Below are positions 44,104 to 52,213 of a stretch of DNA of 64,000 nucleotides, one piece after another. The position numbers and the translations under genes were made by a program. How positions within the stretch are numbered: the stretch's first letter is position 1; every line of letters begins with the position of its first letter. The stretch lies in contig CALXSJ010000002.1 in assembly GCA_944391115.1 (NCBI GenBank), positions 186,001 through 250,000 on the forward strand, given 5' to 3'. The stretch is from an uncultured Victivallales bacterium. GTDB taxonomy: Bacteria; Verrucomicrobiota; Lentisphaeria; Victivallales; UBA1829. Below the pieces are notes generated by a model, which was given only the letters and a program-made list of their open reading frames with translations, ran no database searches and was not told where the DNA came from.

Positions 44104-44805
44104 TCACGGCTCCTGTGTGAAACGGTATCCGATGCCGCGGACGGTTTCGATCAGTTCGCCGAATCCGCCCATTTTCCGGCGGAGTCCGACGATCTGCACA
44201 TCCACGGCGCGCTCCGTTACGGGATAATCGTCTCCGCGCACCGCGTTTACGATCTGGCTGCGCGTGAACACCCATCCGGGGCGTTTCGCCAGATGATAGA
44301 GGATGTTGAATTCGGAACAGGTGAGGTCCAGTTCATGGCCGTCCAGGCTTGCGGCGCGTCGCACAGCGTTCATGTGGAGCGGTCCCCTTACGAGTTCCTT
44401 CTCATCCGCGGGAGTCTCCGCAAGCGCGGCGATGCGCCGGAGCACCGCGTGAATGCGCGCCGTCAGGATCTTCGGGCTGAACGGTTTGGTGATGTAATCG
44501 TCGGCGCCGAGCTCCAGGCCGATCACGATGTCGCTTTCCTCGCTTTTCGCAGTCAGCATGATGACGGGAATCCGCCGCGTGGCCGGATCGTTCTTGAGGT
44601 TCCGGCAGACCGTCAGACCGTCCATGCCGGGCAGCATCAGATCCAGCAGGATCAGATCCGGCTTGTAGGTGACGGCGTTCTCCAGTGCGGACTCTCCGTT
44701 CTCGCAGCAGACGGGAACCAGAAATCCCTCCCGCAGCAGATTGTAGCGGATCAGTTCCTGGATGGACTCCTCGTCCTCCACGACCATGATTCTTTCTCTG
44801 CTCAT
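44104..44805 (-). CDS. phoB: PhoB-like response regulator (OmpR family)
   Basis: A 233-aa regulator. The receiver domain (about 1-120) has the acidic pocket VVEDEE, the phospho-acceptor Asp55 in LILLDLMLPGMDG and the switch lysine in DDYITKPF. The C-terminal winged-helix domain reads LTCSEFNILYHLAKRPGWVF and ERAVDVQIVGLRRKMG, typical of PhoB/OmpR. GGAAAGG precedes the ATG at 44805. It is the first gene of the two-gene operon with the kinase at 42310. Confidence 0.88.
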   Translation of the reverse strand: MSRERIMVVEDEESIQELIRYNLLREGFLVPVCCENGESALENAVTYKPDLILLDLMLPGMDGLTVCRNLKNDPATRRIPVIMLTAKSEESDIVIGLELGADDYITKPFSPKILTARIHAVLRRIAALAETPADEKELVRGPLHMNAVRRAASLDGHELDLTCSEFNILYHLAKRPGWVFTRSQIVNAVRGDDYPVTERAVDVQIVGLRRKMGGFGELIETVRGIGYRFTQEP

Positions 44806-44926
44806 GATATCCCTTTCCAGGTTTTCAATGCCGTATTTTCTTTTCAGTAAAATAACCCGGCAATCTCTTTTTTCAATCGGGGATCCGTCCGTCCTCCGGG
44901 AGGCGGCTTCCCCGTTTTCTCAAAGT

Positions 44927-44954
44927 AATATACCTTCCGGGAATTCAGGAAAAA
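44927..44954 (-). promoter_or_regulatory. candidate promoter of phoB-phoR
   Basis: On the minus strand TATATT (44932-44927) follows a weak -35 (TTTTTC, 44954-44949) by 16 bases. A weak -35 with activator boxes just upstream (44963-44980) is usual for PhoB-dependent promoters. The rest of the 336-base gap 44806-45141 holds only the leader of phoB and the mraZ control region. Confidence 0.4.
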
Positions 44955-44962
44955 TTAAGCCC

Positions 44963-44980
44963 CTGTTAAATTTCTGTTAA
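44963..44980. promoter_or_regulatory. Pho-box-like direct repeat
   Basis: CTGTTAA-ATTT-CTGTTAA: two identical 7-base repeats with a 4-base spacer, the 11-base period of PhoB boxes (E. coli half-site CTGTCAT). It lies upstream of phoB, suggesting self-control; it is also 107 bases from the mraZ promoter. Confidence 0.5.
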
Positions 44981-45086
44981 AACCGCGCGCGCCGGAAATG
45001 CCGTCTGACCATTGCCCCGGGAGTCCGCCCGGTCTTCATTTTTCCTGAAATTATGGAAAAATATCATGTTTATTTTGAAAAATGAT

Positions 45087-45114
45087 TTGATTTTGGATAA
45101 AAATGGAATATAAT
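45087..45114 (+). promoter_or_regulatory. mraZ promoter
   Basis: TTGATT (45087-45092) and a perfect TATAAT (45109-45114) are 16 bases apart, 28 bases before the mraZ start. The MraZ boxes overlap it. Confidence 0.7.
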
Positions 45115-45128
45115 GGAACATAATGGAA
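45094..45128 (+). promoter_or_regulatory. four phased MraZ-like boxes
   Basis: TGGAT, TGGAA, TGGAA and TGGAA start at 45094, 45104, 45114 and 45124, exactly 10 bases apart. Known MraZ sites are TGGGN repeats with 5-base spacers before mraZ; here the core is TGGAW. Their overlap with the promoter fits repression by MraZ. Confidence 0.75.
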
Positions 45129-45141
45129 CAAGGAGAAGCAA

Positions 45142-45621
45142 ATGCTCGCCTTTTGCGGTCTTGACAGGTGCTCTGTTGACGCCAACGGAAGAATCAAGCT
45201 CAGTCCCCGGGTGATCGAGGATTTTGCCCGCCGGGGGAGCGACGTTGTGCTCCATTGTCTGCCGGAAGGCGCGGTGGCGGTTTATCCGGAGGACATTTAT
45301 CTGGCGATGCGCAGCGCGGTGCCGGATCCGGCGAAGCGTGCGGCGGAAAGCGTGGTCTTCCGCAGAAGTCTGCGCCGGTTCGGCGCCTGGAGCCAGTCGG
45401 AGCGGATTTCCGCGCAGGGGCGGATCACCCTTCCCGCAGAATACCGGGAGCATGCCGGACTTGTTCCGGGGAGTGACGCCATGGTGGTCGGCAATGAGAT
45501 CGGCGTTGAAATCTGGAGCCGGGAACGGTGGCTCGCGGAACAGCAGATGATTCTGGAACATGAACGCGAAAAGGGTGAACGGGAAATGGAATCCGACCTG
45601 GAAACAGGGCGGAGCATTTGA
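45142..45621 (+). CDS. mraZ: transcriptional regulator MraZ
   Basis: A 159-aa protein with two SpoVT-AbrB-like halves. The first contains VDANGRIKLSPRVIEDF, the second SAQGRITLPAEYREHAGL, the family DxxGRxxLP motif. MraZ heads the division and cell-wall cluster in most bacteria and represses it. AGGAG precedes the ATG at 45142. Here it is not followed by rsmH (mraW) but by a small membrane protein, a PBP-like protein and a SEDS protein. The C-terminal tail is rich in Glu/Arg. Confidence 0.92.
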   Translation: MLAFCGLDRCSVDANGRIKLSPRVIEDFARRGSDVVLHCLPEGAVAVYPEDIYLAMRSAVPDPAKRAAESVVFRRSLRRFGAWSQSERISAQGRITLPAEYREHAGLVPGSDAMVVGNEIGVEIWSRERWLAEQQMILEHEREKGEREMESDLETGRSI

Positions 45622-45675
45622 CGCGGAACCTGTGGGAAATTTATCATTTTTGAGCGGAAAGGAGCGGGGAGGGCA

Positions 45676-45951
45676 ATGGAATCGGTCAGAAAAAACGGCC
45701 GCGGCATGCATTATGTTCTCTGCGCGGCGATCCTGCTTCTTTCCCTTCTGCTGCTCGGCGCAGGACGGTTTCGGGAAGATCTGACCAGCCGCCGCATCCG
45801 TGCCGAGCAGACGAAGACGGCATGCCGGGAAGCTGTTGCGGCACTGGAAAATGGAATTGCGGAGCGGTATCGGCAAAGCTGGTCCGAACTGGCCGGAGCG
45901 GAGCCGGAGCTTTTCCTCCGGGCATGCTCCGCGGGCATGAAGCCGCAATGA
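45676..45951 (+). CDS. small single-pass membrane protein (FtsL-like position)
   Basis: A 91-aa protein with a basic start, one membrane segment at about residues 12-30 (HYVLCAAILLLSLLLLGAG) and a periplasmic helical part rich in Ala, Glu and Arg. Size, topology and place between mraZ and a PBP-like gene match FtsL, but FtsL is poorly conserved, so the identity stays open. GGAGCGGGGAGGG lies before the ATG at 45676. Its stop is 16 bases before the next start. Confidence 0.5.
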   Translation: MESVRKNGRGMHYVLCAAILLLSLLLLGAGRFREDLTSRRIRAEQTKTACREAVAALENGIAERYRQSWSELAGAEPELFLRACSAGMKPQ

Positions 45952-45967
45952 GGTGATTCCGGACGGG

Positions 45968-46693
45968 ATGCGCGGGACCATGGCTGCCGGCGGCTTCAAA
46001 CTGAAAACATTGATGATCCTTTCTTTCCTGCTGACGTGGGCGGCCGTTGCGGCCGCCCATGTCTTTTATTATGCGGTTGCGCGGCGGGATCAATCTTTGA
46101 CGGATGCGCGGCGCATCGCATGGCGCGAAGCGGAGATTCCCGCCCTGCGCGGTCGGATCCTGGACCGGAACGGCATTCCGGCCGCCTGGTCCGAACTGTA
46201 TCATGAACTCATTCTGGAGAGAATCCCGGATTCCCCCCGTCGGCGCGAGAATCTCCGGCAGCGCATGGAGCGCGTTCTTCCCGGAGCGCCGGCATGGACG
46301 GGAAAGCCGCCGATTCTTCTGAAGAGCAATCTGGCTCCTGATGAGATTGTTTTGTTTGCGCGTGAATTCCGCCTTTTCCCGGAAGTGCGAATTGTTCCCG
46401 CCATGCGCCGGGTGGCCGCAGGATCTTCGGAAATCCGGGAAAGGATCGGGAAGACCGCGGAAAACAACGCGGGGGAGATTGTGGGGATTTCCGGACTGGA
46501 ACGGAAATATGATATGGAACTTTCCGGAAGGGCCGGCAGAGTGATCGTGATGCTGGACCGGAACGGGAACTGGTGCAATGAGACGCTTCGCATCACGCGC
46601 AGGGCGGAGAACGGGAAGGACGTTACGGCGGATTTCGCCCTGCCGGCGGGAACGGAGGCGTCCGGGGAGCGGTTTGAGCATGCGGAAAATTAG
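45968..46693 (+). CDS. class B PBP-like protein lacking the transpeptidase domain
   Basis: A 241-aa protein with one membrane segment (LMILSFLLTWAAVAAAHVFY) followed by sequences of the N-terminal pedestal of FtsI/PBP2: EIPALRGRILDRNGIPAA (family RGxIxDRNG) and later GISGLERKYDMELSGRAGR (family GxxGLEyxyd...LxGxxG). It then stops: the transpeptidase domain with SxxK, SxN and KTGT is missing. The next gene starts 14 bases before its stop in another frame, so no remnant of the domain remains and this is not a simple frameshift. It may act as a non-catalytic activator of the SEDS protein. Starts at 45953 (GTG) or 45980 are possible. Confidence 0.7.
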   Translation: MRGTMAAGGFKLKTLMILSFLLTWAAVAAAHVFYYAVARRDQSLTDARRIAWREAEIPALRGRILDRNGIPAAWSELYHELILERIPDSPRRRENLRQRMERVLPGAPAWTGKPPILLKSNLAPDEIVLFAREFRLFPEVRIVPAMRRVAAGSSEIRERIGKTAENNAGEIVGISGLERKYDMELSGRAGRVIVMLDRNGNWCNETLRITRRAENGKDVTADFALPAGTEASGERFEHAEN

Positions 46694-47777
46694 ATTTTCC
46701 ATCCCGCTCGGCGGAGAATCGGGGCCGCTGCTTCCTTTCGCAGCACTGCTGATTCTGATTGTCGCCGGACTGCTCGGCTGCCTTTCCATTTACAGTGCGC
46801 GGGCCTTTTCCGAAGCGCCGCTTGTTTTCGCCATGAAGCAGCTGGTCTGGCTGGGGGGCGGTATTGCAGTGTTTCTTGCCGCCGGACTGGTTCCTTTCTC
46901 CTGGTACCGGAGGGGGGCCGCCGGACTTTTCCTTTTCACGCTGCTTTCCCTGCTTCTTGTGCTGTTTTTCGGCGTTGAGATCAACGGAATGCACGGCTGG
47001 TTCCGTCTGACGGAGACACTCTGCGTCCAGCCTTCGGAATTCGGGAAAGTGTTTTTTCTGCTCTGGCTGAGCGTTGCCGCATCCGCAGATTCCGCAGCTT
47101 CGTTCCGGAAGACTCTTTTTCTGTTCGGAATGAGTTTTCTTGCCATATTGTTATTGATGATGGAACCGGACTTCGGCGGCGCACTGGTGTTTTTCGCCGC
47201 GTTTCTGATTGTCATGGCGGTCTCCGGCGCAAATTTCCGCCATCTTGCCGCCGCGGTGGCACTTCTCGCCGTTTGCGGGGTGATTTTCATTGCGCTCAAC
47301 GATTACGCATTGCTCCGCATTCTCGGTTATCTCGATCCGGAAGGGGGATACGGAGTCGACGCATGGCACATCAAACAGTTTCAATACACGATGGCGCACG
47401 GAGGCTGGAGCGGATCCGCATGGGGCAGCGCTCTCTGGTCGAGCGCGTTTCTCCCGCTGCCGCATACCGATTCGCTGTTCGCCTCCATGGTGGAATCGAC
47501 GGGTTTCATCGGCGGGATGATCGTTATCTGCGGATTCGCCGCAATGGGAGCCGGCTTCACGGCAATGTCGTGGAAAATCCGGGATGACGCCGGACGCGTG
47601 TTTGTTTTCGGCGTCGGCGCCATGTATCTGGTTCAGGCGCTGATTCACATCAGCGTCAACAGCGTCCTTCTGCCGCCGACCGGTGTGACATTGCCGCTTC
47701 TGAGTTACGGAGGAAGCTCCCTGCTTTCCGTCATGCTTGCCTTCGGCATGGCTTTCAGCGCGGCAAAGGAGGAATGA
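46680..47777 (+). CDS. SEDS family peptidoglycan glycosyltransferase (FtsW/RodA)
   Basis: A 365-aa membrane protein with about ten hydrophobic segments. It carries the polymerase motif MEPDFGGALV with the catalytic Asp, QPSEFGKVFFLLWLS, and near the end GVTLPLLSYGGSSLLSVMLA. SEDS proteins polymerise lipid II with a class B PBP partner. Here the only PBP-like gene beside it lacks its transpeptidase domain. The gene overlaps it by 14 bases. FtsW and RodA cannot be told apart with confidence; the mraZ context favours FtsW. Confidence 0.9.
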   Translation: MRKIRFSIPLGGESGPLLPFAALLILIVAGLLGCLSIYSARAFSEAPLVFAMKQLVWLGGGIAVFLAAGLVPFSWYRRGAAGLFLFTLLSLLLVLFFGVEINGMHGWFRLTETLCVQPSEFGKVFFLLWLSVAASADSAASFRKTLFLFGMSFLAILLLMMEPDFGGALVFFAAFLIVMAVSGANFRHLAAAVALLAVCGVIFIALNDYALLRILGYLDPEGGYGVDAWHIKQFQYTMAHGGWSGSAWGSALWSSAFLPLPHTDSLFASMVESTGFIGGMIVICGFAAMGAGFTAMSWKIRDDAGRVFVFGVGAMYLVQALIHISVNSVLLPPTGVTLPLLSYGGSSLLSVMLAFGMAFSAAKEE

Positions 47778-47832
47778 AGCCCGCTGCGGAAATGCAGGAC
47801 CGCGCCGGGCTGATGGACAAAAGGAGCAGATC

Positions 47833-48657
47833 ATGATTCTCAGCGCAAGCAGACGTACGGATATTCCCGCTTTTTACGGGGACTGGTTTCTGGAATCCCT
47901 GAAAAAGGGATCCCTCTCCGTCCGGAATCCGTTCAATCCAAAACAGATCAGAACGGTCGTCCTTTCGCCGGACACGGTGGACTGCATCGTCTTCTGGACC
48001 AAGAATCCCGCGCCGCTGATGCCGCGTCTTCCGGAAATAGACCGCATGGGATACCGCTATTATTTTCAGTTCACGCTGAACCCCTACGGCAGGGAGATCG
48101 AAAGAAATCTGCCTCCGAAATCCGGACTGGTCCGTGTCTTTCAGCGTCTTTCGCGGCTGATTGGAAAGGAAAAAGTCGTCTGGCGCTATGATCCGGTTCT
48201 GTTCACTTCCGCACTGGACCCGGACTGGCATGCCGCTCAGTTCCGCGCCCTGGCGGAACAGCTGGGAGGTTTTACGGAACGCTGTGTCGTCAGCTTTCTT
48301 GATTTCTACCGGAAAACGGAGCGCAACATGGCCGGCAGCGGCATCTTTCCACCGGATGAATCCATGACGGCGGCCGTTTCCGAAGCGTTTCTGCGGATTG
48401 CCGGAGAAAACGGCCTGGAACTCCGGTCCTGCTGCGAGATGCTCGCCCGATACGGGATTCCCGCCGGCGCCTGCGTCGATCCGGATCGGATCGCCCGGAT
48501 TTCCGGAAAGAGTCTGAAACGCGGGAAAGACGCAGGCCAGAGGAAGCTCTGTCATTGCGCGCCGAGCGTGGACATCGGTTCCTACAATACCTGTCCGGCC
48601 GGCTGTATTTACTGCTACGCCAACGCGAAAGCCGCGGAGCGGAAAATCCCGCGGTGA
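47833..48657 (+). CDS. DUF1848 family protein
   Basis: A 274-aa protein starting MILSASRRTDIPAFYGDWF, the signature of DUF1848, with VFWTKNPAPLMPRL and WRYDPVLFTS in the core and a C-terminal cysteine cluster CHCAPSVDIGSYNTCPAGC followed by YCYAN. The cysteines resemble a radical-SAM-type or other Fe-S site at the C-terminus. No biochemical role is established that I know of. AAAGGAG precedes the ATG at 47833. It is 55 bases after the SEDS gene and convergent with the CapA-like gene. Confidence 0.85.
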   Translation: MILSASRRTDIPAFYGDWFLESLKKGSLSVRNPFNPKQIRTVVLSPDTVDCIVFWTKNPAPLMPRLPEIDRMGYRYYFQFTLNPYGREIERNLPPKSGLVRVFQRLSRLIGKEKVVWRYDPVLFTSALDPDWHAAQFRALAEQLGGFTERCVVSFLDFYRKTERNMAGSGIFPPDESMTAAVSEAFLRIAGENGLELRSCCEMLARYGIPAGACVDPDRIARISGKSLKRGKDAGQRKLCHCAPSVDIGSYNTCPAGCIYCYANAKAAERKIPR

Positions 48658-48689
48658 ACTGCTCCGTCATTGCGGCGCGGCTTGCCGGT

Positions 48690-49913
48690 TTACATCCAGG
48701 GCGGATCCTGGAGCGCGAGAATTTCGGGAAGCAGTTTTCCGGCTTCGCCGATACGGCGCTCTTCCACCAGGCGCAGCGTCTGTTTCAGCATGTCGCTGTG
48801 CGCTTCGCAGGTGAAAAGATTCCGGCACGGCAGCCAGGATTTGACGATTTCCTGTCTGGTCCAGTCCGGCGGCCAGTTTTCCACTTTTTCCCGGTTCAGG
48901 CACGAAAGGTAGCTGATGCCTGAACGGGTGCACCAGGCTTCAAAGCAGCGCTGGAGCAGATCCGGATTCCGGATGGGCGCCGAGATTTTTTCGTAATATT
49001 CGAAAAACAGCTTTTCCTCTCCGGGATTCAGCGGGGTGATTGCATTCGTATCGAATTTATACGGCAGAAGTTCAAGCGCGTAAATGCCTTTTTCATCGCA
49101 GAAAAACTTGCTGAGATAGCCTGTATTCCAGCATTTGGGATGCGGCACCGGATAGGGAAAATAAAAATTGCCGGGGGAATAAACAATCGGGACATTCCCG
49201 AAAATCTCGCATCCGGCGCAGCAGTGCGTATGGCATCCCCAGACAATGTCCGCTCCCGCGGCGGCATACTCGCGGTAGAGTTCCACCATGCGCGGAGAGG
49301 GATAGGCGTAGTATTCATGTCCGCCGTGAATGGCGGCGATCACAATGTCCGCGTTCTTTTTCGCCTCTCGGATCTGGCGGATGTTGGCGAAGGGGTGCAT
49401 GGGCGCGACACCGGGTTTGTCCGGTCCGGCGGTTCCGAATTCGTTTTCCGCGAAATTGACGATCGCGATTCCGAAGCCGTTCCGTTCCAGGAAGAGCGTT
49501 TTCCGGGCATCCTCCAGGTTTTTCCCCGCTCCCGCGTGTCGGAATCCGGCATTTTCAATATGAAAGATCGTTTCCAGAACCGCATCCGGACCGAAATCGC
49601 CGACATGATTGTTGGCAAGCAGCATCACGTCAATCCCCAGAGCTCTGCCGAAATTCAGACATTCCGGCGGGCATTTCAGATTGGGTCCGGATTTGTCGAT
49701 CGGCGTGTCCGTCTCCGTCAGAGCCGTTTCCCACTGCATGATTTTCAGATCGGCGGACGCGAGGAAGGGTTTGACGTCCGCGGCCAGTTCTTCCGCATGG
49801 TGAATCGTCCGCTCCCGGGACTCGGGAGACTTCGGGCAGACATCTCCGGTGAAGGCGATTGAAAATGTTTTTCCGACCGGTTCACGAAGTTTCATCATCC
49901 TGTTCTGAAACAT
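48690..49913 (-). CDS. CapA family protein (PGA_cap metallophosphatase-like)
   Basis: A 407-aa protein without a signal peptide. The domain starts FSIAFTGDVCP and has the metal-site motifs MQWETALT, LLANNHVGDFG, IAAIHGGHEY and WGCHTHCCAGCEIF with YSPGNFYF, the pattern of the CapA/PgsA superfamily linked to poly-gamma-glutamate or other polysaccharide export. AGGAAG precedes the ATG at 49913. The absence of other capsule genes makes the role uncertain. Confidence 0.85.
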   Translation of the reverse strand: MFQNRMMKLREPVGKTFSIAFTGDVCPKSPESRERTIHHAEELAADVKPFLASADLKIMQWETALTETDTPIDKSGPNLKCPPECLNFGRALGIDVMLLANNHVGDFGPDAVLETIFHIENAGFRHAGAGKNLEDARKTLFLERNGFGIAIVNFAENEFGTAGPDKPGVAPMHPFANIRQIREAKKNADIVIAAIHGGHEYYAYPSPRMVELYREYAAAGADIVWGCHTHCCAGCEIFGNVPIVYSPGNFYFPYPVPHPKCWNTGYLSKFFCDEKGIYALELLPYKFDTNAITPLNPGEEKLFFEYYEKISAPIRNPDLLQRCFEAWCTRSGISYLSCLNREKVENWPPDWTRQEIVKSWLPCRNLFTCEAHSDMLKQTLRLVEERRIGEAGKLLPEILALQDPPWM

Positions 49914-50071
49914 GATACTCTTCCTTTTGATTTCCGGATGCATCTTTGCCTGGAGAAACGGTTTTTCTTAAAAATAAATGTTTCCGATGATATTTTCAAG
50001 CCGGGACGAAACGGAGTTTTCATTTTCTGAAACAGGATGTCCGCATGCCGGGAACCGCGCGGGCGGCTTTT

Positions 50072-51241
50072 TCACACAAAACTGTGCGTAATCTGAATTT
50101 GCGTGCCGACCCGCGGATCATGTTCGCGGAGCTGCACGGTGATCCGCCGGATCAACTCTTCGCCGCCGAGGAAAAATTTCCGAGGGACAAGCAGCTGGAA
50201 ATTCAGAAGGATCTGTTCTCCGGACTGTTCCAGGCGGAAGTCGTAAACCTTCAGTTCCGGATCCAGCGCGCCGATCAGATCCTCCGTCAGCGTGCGCCAG
50301 CGTTTCAGCTCGGGGTCCTGCGAGGAGAACGGGTCGCAGTGCAGCAGCAGGCGCACGGGCATATGGCGGGCGATTTCGACTTCCGCGGCCTCCAGGGCAT
50401 CATGAATCTGGACCATGTCGCTTTTTTCCGGATTGATTTCGGCATGCGCGGTCGCGAAGTAGCGGTCCGGTCCGTAGCTGTGGACGATGATGTCGTGGAC
50501 GCCGCAGATGTCCCTGCATTGAAGGAGCCGTTCCCGGATCTCGTTCACCAGTTTCCGGTCCGGGCATTCCCCGAGAAGCGGATTGATGATTTCCCGCACC
50601 ACCTTCGCTCCGCCGAAAATGATGAAAAGCGCCACCAGAAGACCGGCGAGTCCGTCCACGGGGAAAGTGGTGTAGTGTGAAATGACGAGGGAGAGAATCA
50701 CAAGCGACGTCGTCAGAATGTCGCTCAGGCTGTCGAAGGCGACGGCATGAATGGTTTTCGACGCGATTTTCCCCGCAACCTTCCGGTAGACGAAAAACAT
50801 CCAGAGCTTGACCGGAAGCGTCGCCAGCAGGAAGGCGAGGGCGGCCGTTGTCATTTCGATCCGCGCCGGATGGATCAGACGCTCGAAGGAGAGTTTGAGA
50901 AAATCGAGTCCGACGGCGATGATGATGACCGCCACGATCAGTCCCGCGACATATTCGAGCCGTCCGTGCCCGAACGGATGTTCGTCGTCGGCCGGCTTGT
51001 CGGCGAATTTGAAGCCGAACAGCGTGATGACCGCCGATCCCGCGTCCGAGAGGTTGTTTACCGCGTCCGCAGTCACCGCGATACTTCCGGTCAGAATCCC
51101 GACCGACACTTTGACGGCGCACAGCACAAGATTGGTCAGAATGCCGTACCAGCCGCAGAACACTCCATAGGCGGTTCTGCCCCGGGACGACGTCACATCG
51201 CCGGGGTTCCGCAGAAAAAGCCGGATCAGCAGTTCATTCAT
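50072..51241 (-). CDS. cation diffusion facilitator (Zn/Fe/Mn efflux)
   Basis: A 389-aa transporter with six membrane segments. Metal-site motifs are DAVNNLSDAGSAVITLFGFK in segment 2 and HAVAFDSLSDILTTS in segment 5; the signature HPFGHGRLEYVAG is present. A cytoplasmic C-terminal domain of about 180 residues, longer than usual, contains HDIIVHSYGPDRYFATAHAE. It should export divalent metals in exchange for protons. It is divergent from the IclR gene. Confidence 0.92.
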   Translation of the reverse strand: MNELLIRLFLRNPGDVTSSRGRTAYGVFCGWYGILTNLVLCAVKVSVGILTGSIAVTADAVNNLSDAGSAVITLFGFKFADKPADDEHPFGHGRLEYVAGLIVAVIIIAVGLDFLKLSFERLIHPARIEMTTAALAFLLATLPVKLWMFFVYRKVAGKIASKTIHAVAFDSLSDILTTSLVILSLVISHYTTFPVDGLAGLLVALFIIFGGAKVVREIINPLLGECPDRKLVNEIRERLLQCRDICGVHDIIVHSYGPDRYFATAHAEINPEKSDMVQIHDALEAAEVEIARHMPVRLLLHCDPFSSQDPELKRWRTLTEDLIGALDPELKVYDFRLEQSGEQILLNFQLLVPRKFFLGGEELIRRITVQLREHDPRVGTQIQITHSFV

Positions 51242-51378
51242 GATTTCTCCTTTGCATGCAAACAGATACTATATCCGGAAAGGATGCTGATTGCAAACGC
51301 TTTTTTTCTTTCTGCCGGTTTTTTTGTCCGCATCCATCCTGTCCGTCTGCCGTATTGCCGGAACTTTTCAGAAATTTT

Positions 51379-51408
51379 TTGTTTCTCTCCTTGATTTCAT
51401 TTTATAAT
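51379..51408 (+). promoter_or_regulatory. promoter of the IclR-GH20-MurQ/GKRP operon
   Basis: TTGTTT (51379-51384) and a perfect TATAAT (51403-51408) are 18 bases apart, in an AT-rich stretch 50 bases before the IclR start. Confidence 0.5.
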
Positions 51409-51458
51409 ATGTTATTTTAAAATTGAAATACAAAATAATAATTTTATATTATGAAATT

Positions 51459-52172
51459 ATGACAAAATCCCTTCACAAGGCGCTTGACATTCTGGAGTAT
51501 GTGGTTCTCCAGTGCGGACGGCATGTGACGCCGAGCGAGGTGGCGGAGTATGCGCGACTGAACGCCGCAACCTGCACGCGGATCATGGGCGAACTGGTGG
51601 AACGCGGATATCTGGACAAGATTTCCCGGAAAGCCGGTTACGCCCCCGGTCCGATGGTGGTTTCGCTCGCGACGCGCGACAACTGCTACAGACGTCTTGC
51701 CGCTGCCGCGAACGAGCCGGTCCGGGCGCTTGCCGAACGCCTCCGCATGGCGGTGAATCTCGCTGTGATGAACCGCGACCGGCGGATCATGCTCTGCTTT
51801 CACTCCGCGCGCCGGAACTGGAAGGTCTGGAACAGTTTCATGTTCGGACAGGATCATGCGGCGACCGCGACCGGCTGGCTTCTGCTTTCCGCGATGGAGG
51901 AGGAGGCCGCCATGCGGATCATCCGGGAGAAGCGCCTTCCGATCACGCGGGATGATCTGAAACGCGTCTCCGGACAAGGCTTTGTCGATTTTGTCTCTCC
52001 CGGCGATTCCATCCGGGTGATGGGGCATCTGATCCGTCTGGACGGTTATCCGCCCGCCGCGATCGGATTCGGCATTCTGCCGGAGGACGATCCCGCGGAG
52101 GTTCTGAAACTCTCGGAGGAAACCGCGCGGCGGATCATCCGGAATCTGACCCCGGAGACACGGGCTTATTGA
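51459..52172 (+). CDS. IclR family transcriptional regulator
   Basis: A 237-aa regulator. The HTH region reads VTPSEVAEYARLNAATCTRI (about residues 24-43), followed by a ligand-binding domain of about 160 residues (MAVNLAVMNRDRRIMLCFHS, FGQDHAATATGWLLLSAM). IclR proteins often repress sugar or aromatic catabolic operons. The ATG at 51459 is preferred because upstream in-frame codons lie in the AT-rich control region. Downstream genes suggest an amino-sugar ligand. Confidence 0.88.
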   Translation: MTKSLHKALDILEYVVLQCGRHVTPSEVAEYARLNAATCTRIMGELVERGYLDKISRKAGYAPGPMVVSLATRDNCYRRLAAAANEPVRALAERLRMAVNLAVMNRDRRIMLCFHSARRNWKVWNSFMFGQDHAATATGWLLLSAMEEEAAMRIIREKRLPITRDDLKRVSGQGFVDFVSPGDSIRVMGHLIRLDGYPPAAIGFGILPEDDPAEVLKLSEETARRIIRNLTPETRAY

Positions 52173-52213
52173 AAGAGAACTTTTCTTTATCAAACAAGTG
52201 GAAAGGATATGAA

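Noticed and set aside
43474-44850. 458-codon plus-strand frame opposite phoR-phoB
   Set aside because: The minus strand has complete histidine kinase and response regulator motifs.
45968-46693. Frameshifted full-length PBP
   Set aside because: The SEDS gene begins before the stop of this gene, so there is no room for a transpeptidase domain in any frame.
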